DNA of 43,103 bases from NCBI GenBank assembly GCA_037447655.1, contig JBBHKE010003519.1:284902-328004 (forward strand), given 5' to 3'. Of this stretch, positions 33,857-43,103 are shown in pieces. Each line of letters starts with the position of its first letter. Position 1 is the stretch's first letter. Source of the stretch: Zygnema cylindricum (taxonomy: Eukaryota > Streptophyta > Zygnematophyceae > Zygnematales > Zygnemataceae). The notes under the pieces are model-generated. The model made no database searches. It worked only from the letters and a program-made list of their open reading frames with translations, and had not been told where the DNA came from. A program made the translations under genes and the position numbers.

Positions 33857-34246
33857 TTAGTCCGTTAACGATATGCAGTTTTTACGGGTCACGTGCACGA
33901 AAATCATCAACCTCAAACAAACTGCTGTTAACGGTAGTCCCAACCCAAGTCCCAACAATATTTGCCGGTACCAAGCCATATCAGACTGCAAAATCGGCGA
34001 TCCTAGTGGCAATTCGTCCTTGAAAACGACTTTGACCAACATAGTTCGTTCCTGCAACTGAAGCATGCCGACTGGGCTATAGTACGCAATCGACCAACCA
34101 ATAAGATGACCGTTTGTCGCCATTGCATACACGATATAAGCTCTCAATTTCTCATCGATGCACTGTTGAAGCATTTCTGCACTCGCACGTGCGGAATGAG
34201 TTCTTGTCCTTCTGCTCAAGAACCAGCGGCGATACTTCCTGCTGCA
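33857..34246 (+). promoter_or_regulatory. Upstream region of the WAT1-like gene
   Basis: About 390 bp from the end of the nested elements to the ATG at 34247. Contains small overlapping ORFs in both strands without family features. No specific promoter motif is assigned. Confidence 0.35.
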
Positions 34247-37200
34247 ATGGCGGGCCCGGGCGGGGGCTCGAGGGAGCTGCCCCTGTGGACCGTACACTTG
34301 GCCCTCGCATTTGTGCAGGTCGGTAACTGAGGTCATTTACAGTATTACACGTAGTATTTCAAATTGTAAAGCCGCATAAAAAGATTAAATCACGCATGTA
34401 ATGCGAATAAATCACTTGTCGTGTGTATTCAATTTTCCGCAGCTTAGAACTCGAGTTGCACATACATGCGGCATGTGGTTTTTTTACATTATGTCGAAGA
34501 TGTTCAGAAATTGTTTTAAGTATTTATGTTTAACCTATTTTTCCTTAAAGGTGATCAATCGTGTTGTGGACATCAAATGGGAATGTTGGCACGAAACATG
34601 GAAATGTGAAAGTTTCGTTTGTGTCCGGCTAAAAAGAATTAAACATTCTATATCCTTCTTAAAATTTATGTCTTGTATTCCTCTCTATGAATTTTTGAAA
34701 ACCTATTTTAAAGGGTGCAATGTCCAACGAACACTTTATTTTAGGCTTTGTAATCCTGAACGCATTTTTTCTCTCCTCTTGACTCAGGTATTTGCTTGAA
34801 ACCCTAAAGATTTTTTTTTTGCTTCATGTTAAATTATAACCTGCCATGTTCATTTCACCATGCCTCGGGATTTATGCTTCCAAATTGTCATTTTATTTAC
34901 CGCAAACTTTATGTTCGGAAGACCACTATCAAAAACTAAACTGGGAGGCATTAACAACAATTTATAAAATAAATAAATGAATAAAAATAAAAAAATCAAA
35001 ATCATTTTTTTTCTACAATTGTTGCACACGTGGAAACTCAACAGTCCTCAGTACACTTCATAGTTAAAATGGGTGAAAATGATTGGAATCGCTATATGTG
35101 GTTATCGCATACCATACGCGTAATGTATGGTATAACACGCGAAATATGCTGTATAATACGTGGAACATATGATATAAGACGCGTAATAGTAATGTAGGGT
35201 ATTTAGTGTGATTCACATGATTTTTGGGTTTATGCTGTGTAAACCATTCTAAACATATCAATTTTTGTGTCACTGCACTTGTTTATAAAATTTGGAGACA
35301 TTTATTTCTGGCCTACACTAAAAACGAGTAAAGGGCAGTTTTAGACAATATAATTCTTTTACGTCTTAAGTGTGTGTGTTGTTTAAAGGATGTGATTTTG
35401 AAATATGAAAATGTATGAATGGGACTGAAAGTTGGCGGCATAATTTCCTTTGACTCTTCCGTCTTTTCCCGAGGCAATGCAAAAAGTAAAATTAACAAAT
35501 TTTATTTTATGATGGGCTTCTGAAGTCAAGTTGGGTCCAACGTGAATAGTTTTCGGCCTTCCTCGCCAAGTTTTTGGCTTATTTGGTTTCACATGAATGT
35601 CTCGAAGAGTCTAGAAACAGCATCATTTCACATAGCATTTACGTTAACCAAGAATAATCCAAAACTCTACACTAATTTGTGTTCACACCAATGTCACCCC
35701 CTGTCGCCCCCTGTCACCCTCCATAGAAATCTCTTTCTCACCCTCTTAACTGACCAATGTGGGGCTGCCAGGTGGCGTACGGAGGTTACCATGTGGTCAG
35801 CAAAATTGCCCTGACAGGCGGTGTCAACAGCCTCGTCTTTTGCTTGTGGCGTGATGTCATCGCTCTCATCTGTTTGGGAACAGCCGTTTTCGTATGGGAA
35901 AGGTGTGATGTCACATCCTTGTCTCCCGGCTGTCATGTCACGTCACTGGCTGAATGGATTCTGATAGAGGGAGAGAGGGCCTATTGCCAAAAATGTGGTA
36001 GGGTTTGCATTAGTTGGTTTTTAATTGCATTTCCATGTGTTTTGTCATACTTCTATGCGTGTAGTCTTTGCTCTGGGTCTCACTCTCCTCCTTTTGCCTG
36101 TCTCCATCCTTCCTGATGGGTTTGGTGGTTCCTGAAGATATTCCATAGCTTTCTACGACAGCACAGTTAACTCTTGTCCCGTGCTAAGTTTTTTACAACT
36201 TTTAGTTCCTCTTAGGGGCAAAATACATCAAACCAAAACAAAACAAACAGCAAACAATGAACAACCAATGTACTCTTGTGTATGGATGGCACCAGTTTTG
36301 TGGCCCATAACGATTGTAGCGGGAGAGTGATGGATAACATTGTTTTTTTTTTTCGTTTTTTTATGTCCCTCTTGTAATGCCAGGGGAGCTCGAGTTCAAA
36401 TGACTCGATGGCTGGGATTTCTTCTCTTCCTTCTCGGATGCACCGGGTGAGCGCCATGTGGCACATCCAGGACTACCCCAGGATGCCCCTAAGGTAGGCA
36501 AGGAAATATATGTGAAGGAAATATATCTTACAATGTTATTAGGGTAAGTGAGTTATTAGTGATAAAACTGTATTAGTGTTAACTACAATGAATAATGTTG
36601 GCAATTACATATTGGTTATTAACTCTAATAACGATGGAAAGTGTATGATTTCAAACAATCTTTTAATTACGTAGTAGATGTAAACATGTAGAACAGTAGA
36701 CCGTGCATCGTTATTAGCATCAATGACACTAAATTGGTGCCCCTAAATTTTATCAATGACACAAGTTGTTTTTTTCTTAACGCTAATTCTTTAATCGTTC
36801 CAGAATCAGCCATATCATTTGGAAATGTTTTAGGATTAGTAACACTAACATAAACCTCATGCTAATAATTTCTTTCCTTTAAAAGCTATTTACGGTGTTC
36901 TATGAATTTCTCTTCGTGTTAATGTTTTTTCGCCTGACACTCGATTTTCTCAGTCCATGTATGGTTTTATATCGGAATATCCTGATCGGAAGATAAAAAG
37001 TCTTACTTTTTCTTTGGTCGCCTTTGACCAAAAAACAGAAAATTCTGTATGGAGTTTTTTTTGAGTGGCAAAAAAAGAGCATTCACACTTAACAGTAGGG
37101 GATACACTTGCGGAGTTAGGAAGGTAGTTATAATGTTGTAGATTGTATGATGTTTGCAAATCGAATCATTTTAGAAACTAAACCAGAATTGCCATGCCTA

Positions 37201-40200
37201 TTTTGTTACAGTGACAATCTGTCTATTTGCACACGTCGAGCGAAAAATGTTTCGGTCGGCAATCTCCATGGGTTCCATTACGGACCTTTGATGCTAATAA
37301 TTACTATGTTTTAGGAGGAAGCTGACCGGCCTGACCAACAAAAGTCCAAAAAAATAAAAAAAGGAAGGAAAAGGAATCTGATCAGTGAAACAAAACATAC
37401 AAGCGCTTTGTAAAGTTCAAAAGTTGCCTGCTGCTTCGGGGAGAATATTTTTGTGAGAAATGCATCGCCTAAGAAAACCCGATGCTTAACTTTCCAAGTT
37501 TTTGTAAATCTTTAGTGTCGGCGCTGTTGGCGGCTCAATCTACATTTCTGGATTATTAGCTGTCGAGGCTTTATATAATCTTTTAGCCACGTTATCAAAT
37601 CTGTGTTGATTCCCGTTTTCTACCCGATTATTTCCAGATACCGTATTCGATCCATTAAACATTCTGTTAACATTCACAACTTTAAAAGTGAAAATAGCCC
37701 TAGTAATACACTGTAATATGGGTTGTCGAAATAAGGAGGCTTCAGTTGTCACAACTGTCACAGAAGTCTCAAGGCACATCCACGGTTTTCCTTTCTGTCC
37801 AACCTAATCAACACTATTTAATGAACTGCACTGCTGGCATACTGTTAATTCATAGCGATTGTTAGAGAAGTTTACTGTTTTTAGAGTCATAGGCTGAACT
37901 GGACAGCTCCAGTCTTTTCTGGCTTACTCTTCCTGGTGACTTACACTTGTAACCTTTATATCTAACTAGTACATTTGGTTCTTTCAGTTACAGTTTACAT
38001 TGACTGAAGTAAGGTTGTCCATGTCACTGTAAATCTGACAGTAAGCGTATCCATACGCGGACTTAAAATCTTGAGAAGACTGAGGTTCATACCTATTTGT
38101 ACCTTTTGGTAGTTTTGTGTATGATTTGATTTCGCAAGGGTACAAATCAACAGCCCAAGATTTCACCATATTTTGGATAGGCGTAGAGTGGCAATTAATG
38201 ACTGCCCTTGATTGTTTCTCATTAAGAACTGAAAATCCAAGAGAATTGCAAAGTACGTCATTTTTACAATTCATATCAATGCAGAAAATGTCATTACTCT
38301 TAACAACAAAATTAGAAGGACGTTTTTTTTGACGTTTTTACACAGGTTTCAGCAGTATCCAAAAGAGCCCGATCAGACAGTCAGGATCCTCTTTGTGACA
38401 TAAGGCGGATGATAAGATACATAACTTTTCCCATGAATGTGCTTTACACGTAATTTAAAATATGCTAGTTTTTTCCTGACCTGCTTTCTGAGCATCACTT
38501 AGTTTCTGCAAATATGAGAATGCCTTATTACTTTATAAGGTAAATTACACATGAGAAAAATACTGGTGTCGTGTCTGCAGTTATCCTGATGTACGGACAT
38601 TGCCGTTAGAGATACTGGTTTTCCTCTTATTTTTTTCTGGTAATTAAGAGTAACCACCCTTGTTCATGCAGCTTTCCAAACAAGATCCCTGCATAAAGAA
38701 CCTCCTTTGACAGCAAAATTTCCACCAGATTGAGGGTGAAATACTGTAAATACTTGTGCCGCTAGTATTTTTTCATTATTTTCGGTTTTTATCGTTTGTT
38801 GTGTAAGCGACGTACAACCATTATTGCATACATTACTAGAGTCACTGGCAGTAACTCCAGTATTTCCGCCATATGTAATTACCCTTTTAAACCAACCGTT
38901 TTCCTGAGGTGTTTCCATGCAGTGTGTTTGGGAATCAGTTTCTGTTTCTGACAGGACTCCAACGGACCAATCCCGTGGCTGCGGCCTCTCTTCAGCCAGC
39001 TCAGCCAGTCTTCACTTTCCTACTGGCCGTATTATGCGGGTCAGTTTAACTTCCATTTCTCTCAAATTTTCTTCTCTCTTCTGTTTGTGTTTTCACTTTT
39101 GCCCTCTTTTGAAATGTGTCTTTCTTACTGGCTGTTCTGTGCGGGTCAGTTTAACCTTCGTTTCTCTCGAGTTTTCTCACCCTCTTTTGTTTTGATTTAC
39201 ACTTTTGCCCTTTCTTGAAATGTCTTCACTTTCTTCAACTTCCGTTTCCCTCAATTTCTCTCGCCCTTCTTTGGTTTTGTTTTTATTTTTGTTTTTGTTT
39301 TGCTTTTTTCTGCATTTTTTACTTCTGGTAGGTATCTGTTTTAAACTTCTTAAAAATATTATATTTTTGTCAGCTTGAGGAACAGTGAGAAAACATATGA
39401 GTTTTGATGTCAATTGTGTTATCCATGGATCACTATCTCTGGAATGATTTAAACTAGTTTCTCACCCAACTGTATGGCTTTCTCTTTAAATTGCATCTGT
39501 TTTTCTTAAACGACTTTGCTATTTACCATTTTCATAGTTTTTTTTTCTTTCAATCACCAGCTTCCCTTGCCTTTTTCGTTTGCTACTGCTTTTCAAATGG
39601 GTTTGACCCTCTCACGGTTTTGAAAAACTTTGCAATTGAAACATGTTTGCACTACATTAATTTCAACAACAATGTTGTCTTTATTCTGAGAAACGAACAG
39701 ATTCGAATCAGTACGGTGGACACGAGCCGATGGAATGGCAAAAGTGGGAGGAGTAGCTGCTTGTGTTTTTGGTGCCATAGTAATTACCGCTTATCAAGGT
39801 CCAAAACTTTTCGGTGAAATTGGGGGAGGAGGAGGAGAAGAAGGTGGTGGGGGTGTTGAAGACTTTCAAATGAAGACAATCTACTCCTTCATCAATAGCC
39901 TGACAAGTGAGGAGGACAGATCATGGCAATTCGGTGTACTTTGTCTCATTGGAAATTGCTTTTCAATGGCGATATATTTAATTCTGCAGGTATGTTCCAA
40001 AAAAAAATAAAAATGGAATCTCCCTCGCCCTTCTGCTCCCTCTCCCCCCTTCCCCCTTCCCCCTCCCCCCTTCCCCCTCCCTGCTGTCCTCTCTTCCCCC
40101 CCCCCTTCCCCCCTCTCCCCCCTTCCCTCTCTCCGCGTCGGTGGACTGTACTTCACTAGTTCTGGTATTAGATAGATATCATTCACCCCAACAAATATTA

Positions 40201-41725
40201 CTGTGGCATTCCTTCGATCCACAGCCCTTTTTCTCGTCGCGTCGATAGTGTGGTCCACACTTTTCGTTAATTTCCTTTCATTTTTCCTTTTGTCCACACT
40301 CGTTCGGGTACACTTTTTCTTTCCATTTTCATTTCATTTCCTTCCGTCTTTCCTTTTTCTTTCTTTATTCTTTTCTTTGTCCAATAGGTTCCAGTTTTGG
40401 CGATATATCCATCCCCCGTTGCTGTGACGGCTCTCTCCTATTTGGGAGGAGCCTCTCTTATAGCCCTTGTGGTGGCTCTCACTCTGGATGACTATGGGGC
40501 TCTGATTCTCACTCACACTCAGCTGGGGGCGGTTATCTATGCAGTAAGTTTCTTGCCCGATTTTCGTTTCTATAAACCATAGTATACTAGTTTATAGTTT
40601 ATATAGTTTATATTGTTTATATAGTTTATATAGTTTATATAGTTTATATACTTTATATAGTTTATATAGTTTGTATAGTTTATGTAGTTTGTATAGTTTG
40701 TATAGTTTATACAGTTTTTATGGTTTATATTGAAAAGTGGGTGTTCCTTCAGTTTCAGGACTCTTTATTTATACGTTTAGCCTAAAAGTCGATCGTTATT
40801 ATGTGATGGCCTATTGTTCAGTTTTCTAACTTTTTACAATTGCTGCGTTTCTTCAGTTTTTTAAGTTTGGTGAGAATTTGTCCGCATCTTGTGTCTCTTT
40901 TTTGTCTTTACACCTGATTAATAGTACAAGATGAAAGGGGAAGAACAAAAAAAATTGTGCAGATTTAACTGTTTTCTCTCCCTCTCCCTCTCCCTCTCCC
41001 TCTCCCTCTCCCTTAGAGTTTCTGGTTGTTGGTATGGGATGGTTTTTCAGGGAGTCATTGCTTCCGCTCTAAACTACGCACTTCTCTCGTGGGCCAATCA
41101 GAGAGTGGGACCGGCCATGGTTGCTCTTTACTGCCCTCTCCAACCTCTGGCCAGTGCTCTTCTGTCAACTCTATTTCTGGGCACTTCTATACACCTAGGA
41201 ACGTAAGTTCTCGAGCTTTTTTTATATCACCGAGAATTGTCAAGGTTTCGAATTTGAGAATTGTAAAGGTTTGGAATAAGTTTGTTCAATGAATGAGCTT
41301 TTACCGGTAATGATATTTATGACATCGATATATCCGTCAAGAATCAAATCGAGGCTAGTTGTGCTATCAACGGTGATGCGATGTTTTGGATATGTGATGT
41401 GATTTCTCGGGACTTATACTAGATGATTTTCTCTAACTCGTTTTTTATTTGTTCTTGTGGTCGATAAAACTGGCCACCACGAGTATCAAGTATCAAGTTT
41501 TAACTTTGTTTTTGTTTTGATTGCAGTATTCTCGGCGGTGGATTTGTCTTATCCGGCTTATATCTTGTGACTTGGGGTCGACGAGAAGGTGATCGATTGC
41601 AAGGATTGGGGTCTAGGAAGTTTTTGTATGGGAAGGATAGAGATGCCTTGGAGGAAGGAGAGCCTATTTTGAGTGAGAATAGTCAGAGTGGGAGGTCACC
41701 GTCTCATCCGAGTCACAGATCATGA
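34247..41725 (+). CDS. WAT1-related (EamA/DMT) transporter
   Basis: Eight exons (34247-34318, 35772-35902, 36384-36446, 38923-39039, 39701-39989, 40388-40543, 41051-41202, 41527-41725) close in frame to 392 aa. Two EamA halves are seen. The first has [45 protein letters not shown] and [20 protein letters not shown], ending [10 protein letters not shown]. The second has [68 protein letters not shown] and [12 protein letters not shown]. These fit the ten-helix plant WAT1/UMAMIT family of auxin, amino-acid and related transporters; the substrate here is unknown. An unusual Gly/Glu-rich loop (about 166-182) separates the halves. A polar Ser-rich tail follows the last helix. The exon 7 acceptor was set at TTTTTCAG (41043-41050), the only nearby AG that keeps phase 0 from exon 6. 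Confidence 0.9.
34319..35771 (+). other. Intron 1 of the WAT1-like gene
   Basis: A 1,453-bp AT-rich intron. It includes a degenerate minisatellite of about 22-23 bp with ATACGCG/ACACGCG/ATACGTG words (35119-35187). No coding is recognised. Confidence 0.6.
35119..35187. repeat. Degenerate 22-23-bp minisatellite
   Basis: About three units of the form ATATGNTGTATAAYACGYG, visible as TATGGTATAACACGCG, ATGCTGTATAATACGTG and ATATGATATAAGACGCG. Confidence 0.5.
36700..36896. mobile_element. Eroded family B-like MITE
   Basis: Left end GACCGTGCATCGTTATTAGC; right end AAAGCTATTTACGGTGT. The interior TCAGCCATATCATTTGGAA and TTTTTTTCTTAACGCTAATTC resembles family B read in reverse. Confidence 0.5.
37540..38918 (-). 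CDS. Unrecognised antisense coding-like region in the WAT1 intron (possible 3-exon gene)
   Basis: Three minus-strand open stretches lie in a row with balanced, protein-like composition. One possible model is 38918-38682, 38298-37999 and 37803-37540, all phase 0, about 266 aa. The first opens [18 protein letters not shown] and contains CNNGC and [14 protein letters not shown]. The second has a good acceptor (TTTTGTTGTTAAG) and includes [32 protein letters not shown] and [14 protein letters not shown]; its donor is AAT|GTAAAC. The third follows GTTGATTAG and ends STANNPEM. The first donor (CTT|GTTTGG) is weak. I do not recognise the family. Scattered Cys and Asn hint at a secreted protein, without a clear signal peptide. 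It may be a nested gene, a captured fragment or a pseudogene. Confidence 0.35.
40019..40136. repeat. C-rich CCCCTTCC/CTCCCTCC tract in WAT1 intron 5
   Basis: A dense pyrimidine tract with repeated CCCCCTTCCCCC words on the plus strand, starting about 30 bp after the exon 5 donor. Confidence 0.8.
40588..40735. repeat. TATAGTTTAT tandem array in WAT1 intron 6
   Basis: About 15 units of a 9-10-bp word TATAGTTTA(T), with G/A and C variants toward the right end. It lies in the intron between 40543 and 41051. Confidence 0.9.
40978..41012. repeat. TCTCCC microsatellite before WAT1 exon 7
   Basis: Six CTCTCC-type hexamers in the polypyrimidine zone. The immediate CCCTTAG after it is not used in my model because phase requires the later TTTTTCAG acceptor. 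Confidence 0.8.
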
Positions 41726-42522
41726 TTCTAAAATGTAAACGATAAAACTGTATAGTATGTTTCCTTATTAGAATCATTTTCAACGATTCGCTTAATATAA
41801 CTTTTTGTCTTCACAATAAGAGCTCTTATTCCATATGGCGAGGAATAGGTAATATATTCGTCTAGTGGGAAATCTCTGTTTTGCGACTGACGTGATTTTT
41901 TTTGCATTTACCCGTTTGACTGATTTGAAGTATGGTCGAAGTGTTAATTGTAAAGACGTGGCCGTAGTTACCAGCAAGTCCTCGACTGAAGTTGTTAGAA
42001 AATAAATGTAACACAGAAACACAACACTGTCGTTGTCATCATCATCTGCATCATCATCGTCATTATTATCATCATCATGAAATTTAATTCTCCTCTCGAG
42101 TGTTTTTATACTGCATATTGTAGATTATTTTATGGATGGCTACAATCCTTGTTCCTCGTCATTTTAAATTAGTGGGCTATTGAGTGGTTGTTTATACTGG
42201 CTTATAATGTGGTCGAGACTTGGGAAGTTTTGTGAGTCTGGATATCCAACGTTAATTAATTTTTGCGTCTTACTTTCTAAAAGTTCCCCAACTAAGGGAG
42301 TATGCTTTTTGCTGTTCGGTCTCATGACATCTTTACCTTCATTTCGCCGAATTGCTCCATTCATGTACTCAGAGTGTTTACCATCGTATTTTATGATTAA
42401 GCATATGACAATATGTTCCACATGTAAATTTGTTGTAGCAAAATGAACTGCACTAAACATCGCTATTAGAATTAGTGAAATTTTAGCGTCAAGCGGATTT
42501 AGTATTAGCTACACTTAATATT
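41726..42522. other. Region after the WAT1-like gene
   Basis: No gene recognised. A CAT/ATC trinucleotide tract lies at about 42033-42079, and MITE words (CATCGCTATTAGAATTAGTG) at about 42455-42480. The first few hundred bases presumably hold the transporter's 3' untranslated region. Confidence 0.45.
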
Positions 42523-42865
42523 AGTGTTGTGTAGCGGGTAAAACCTATCGCGATAAACCCAATACCGATAGTTATCAGTTATCGATGGTGAAGGATCCCG
42601 ACATATCGCTCCGAGACCAACAAATTCCTTATCGGCGATAAGTGGAAAAACGTATAGTATGCTATATAATAGTCTATTGTATATAGGATGGCATGCTATG
42701 CATGACAATTTGTTCTGCACATGGCATAAACCATACAATTGTATGATCATTGGATTTTATCGTGGTTACACAGATACCAATATTTCATGCCTATATATTA
42801 ATTATCGGAAGGCCGAAAAAAGGGGCATATCGGCTATCGACAAATGGCCACCGATACACAACACT
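42523..42865. mobile_element. Inverted-repeat element with AGTGTTGTGTA ends
   Basis: Left end AGTGTTGTGTAGCGGG; right end CCGATACACAACACT. The interior has TATCGCGATAAACCC and CTCCGAGACCAACAAAT, the latter shared in reverse with the 31754-32589 element. About 343 bp, non-coding. No exact target-site duplication was found. Confidence 0.65.
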
Positions 42866-43103
42866 ATTAATTATGTTTAATTAAAGACTTTCGAGTTAAA
42901 AGAATCTGGACAAAAGTTTTAACTCTAAGAGCGATTTTGTGTCTTAAATTTGACCTGTCGGTTTATCATTTTGGGTTTGCGATGTTCTTGGTTTTTTTGT
43001 CCTATGATCTTGTGCGACGTTTTTTCTGTTGTATTTTGCTTTTATATTCCTTCCTCGGATAGTTGCCCTAGTATGTTAACATACCAAATACGGTACACGT
43101 CTT
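42866..43103. other. Window end, nothing recognised
   Basis: AT-rich sequence with no ORF or repeat that I can support. Confidence 0.4.

Larger units (their letters stand above)
36447..38922 (+). other. Intron 3 of the WAT1-like gene
   Basis: The longest intron, 2,476 bp. Its first part has MITE words (about 36537-36650 and 36700-36896, the latter ending CTATTTACGGTGT). Its second part is occupied by the antisense coding-like cluster 37540-38918. Confidence 0.65.

Noticed and set aside
40588-40735. Possible CRISPR-like or regulatory array
   Set aside because: It is an uninterrupted 9-10-bp tandem repeat without spacers, in a plant-type intron.
40931-41050. Use of the CCCTTAG acceptor to start WAT1 exon 7
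   Set aside because: It leaves one extra base and breaks phase with exon 6; the TTTTTCAG acceptor gives IYA-GVIAS, matching the family.

Overview
This is nuclear DNA from a green, plant-lineage (streptophyte) eukaryote. Genes are split by GT-AG introns of about 0.2-2.5 kb. The gene families are plant-type: a WAT1-like transporter, an F-box/LRR protein, Mediator subunit 21, and a cyanobacterial-type LptF/LptG permease with a putative plastid-targeting N-terminus. Intergenic DNA and introns are full of short inverted-repeat elements (MITEs) and decayed copia and LINE remains. I cannot name the species; a charophyte alga or a non-seed land plant would fit.

Six complete gene models can be built, and all splice phases close. 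(1) 648-5098 (+) and (2) 10790-15219 (+) are tandem paralogous type II membrane GT8 glycosyltransferases resembling the xylosyltransferase half of LARGE (451 and 454 aa; same intron positions and phases; identical 579-nt third exons). (3) 17439-19791 (-) is a 680-aa F-box/LRR protein. (4) 20725-22436 (+) is MED21, 128 aa. (5) 24188-30929 (-) is a 615-aa LptF/LptG (YjgP/YjgQ) permease with 8 exons. (6) 34247-41725 (+) is a 392-aa WAT1/EamA transporter with 8 exons. A seventh, unrecognised coding-like region lies antisense in intron 3 of the transporter (37540-38918).

Layout: 1-647 is a promoter region with two tandem duplications. 5.1-10.8 kb between the two GT8 genes holds a foldback element, a decayed copia 3' half, a LINE C-terminal remnant between 140-bp direct repeats, and one copy of a 200-bp MITE. 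15.2-17.4 kb holds a second MITE copy. The F-box gene and MED21 are divergent, about 0.93 kb apart. The permease and transporter genes are also divergent; their 3.3-kb spacer is mostly a Russian-doll nest of elements with 8-bp target-site duplications (31217-33856). MED21 and the permease gene converge, and the permease 3' end carries a three-fold tandem repeat that duplicates its last codons.

The genes do not form one pathway. Two encode probable Golgi glycan enzymes, one a ubiquitin-ligase adaptor, one a transcription cofactor and two membrane transport proteins. The most notable content is the plastid-type LptF/LptG permease, the LARGE-like GT8 pair, the nested hAT-like elements and the unknown antisense ORF cluster.
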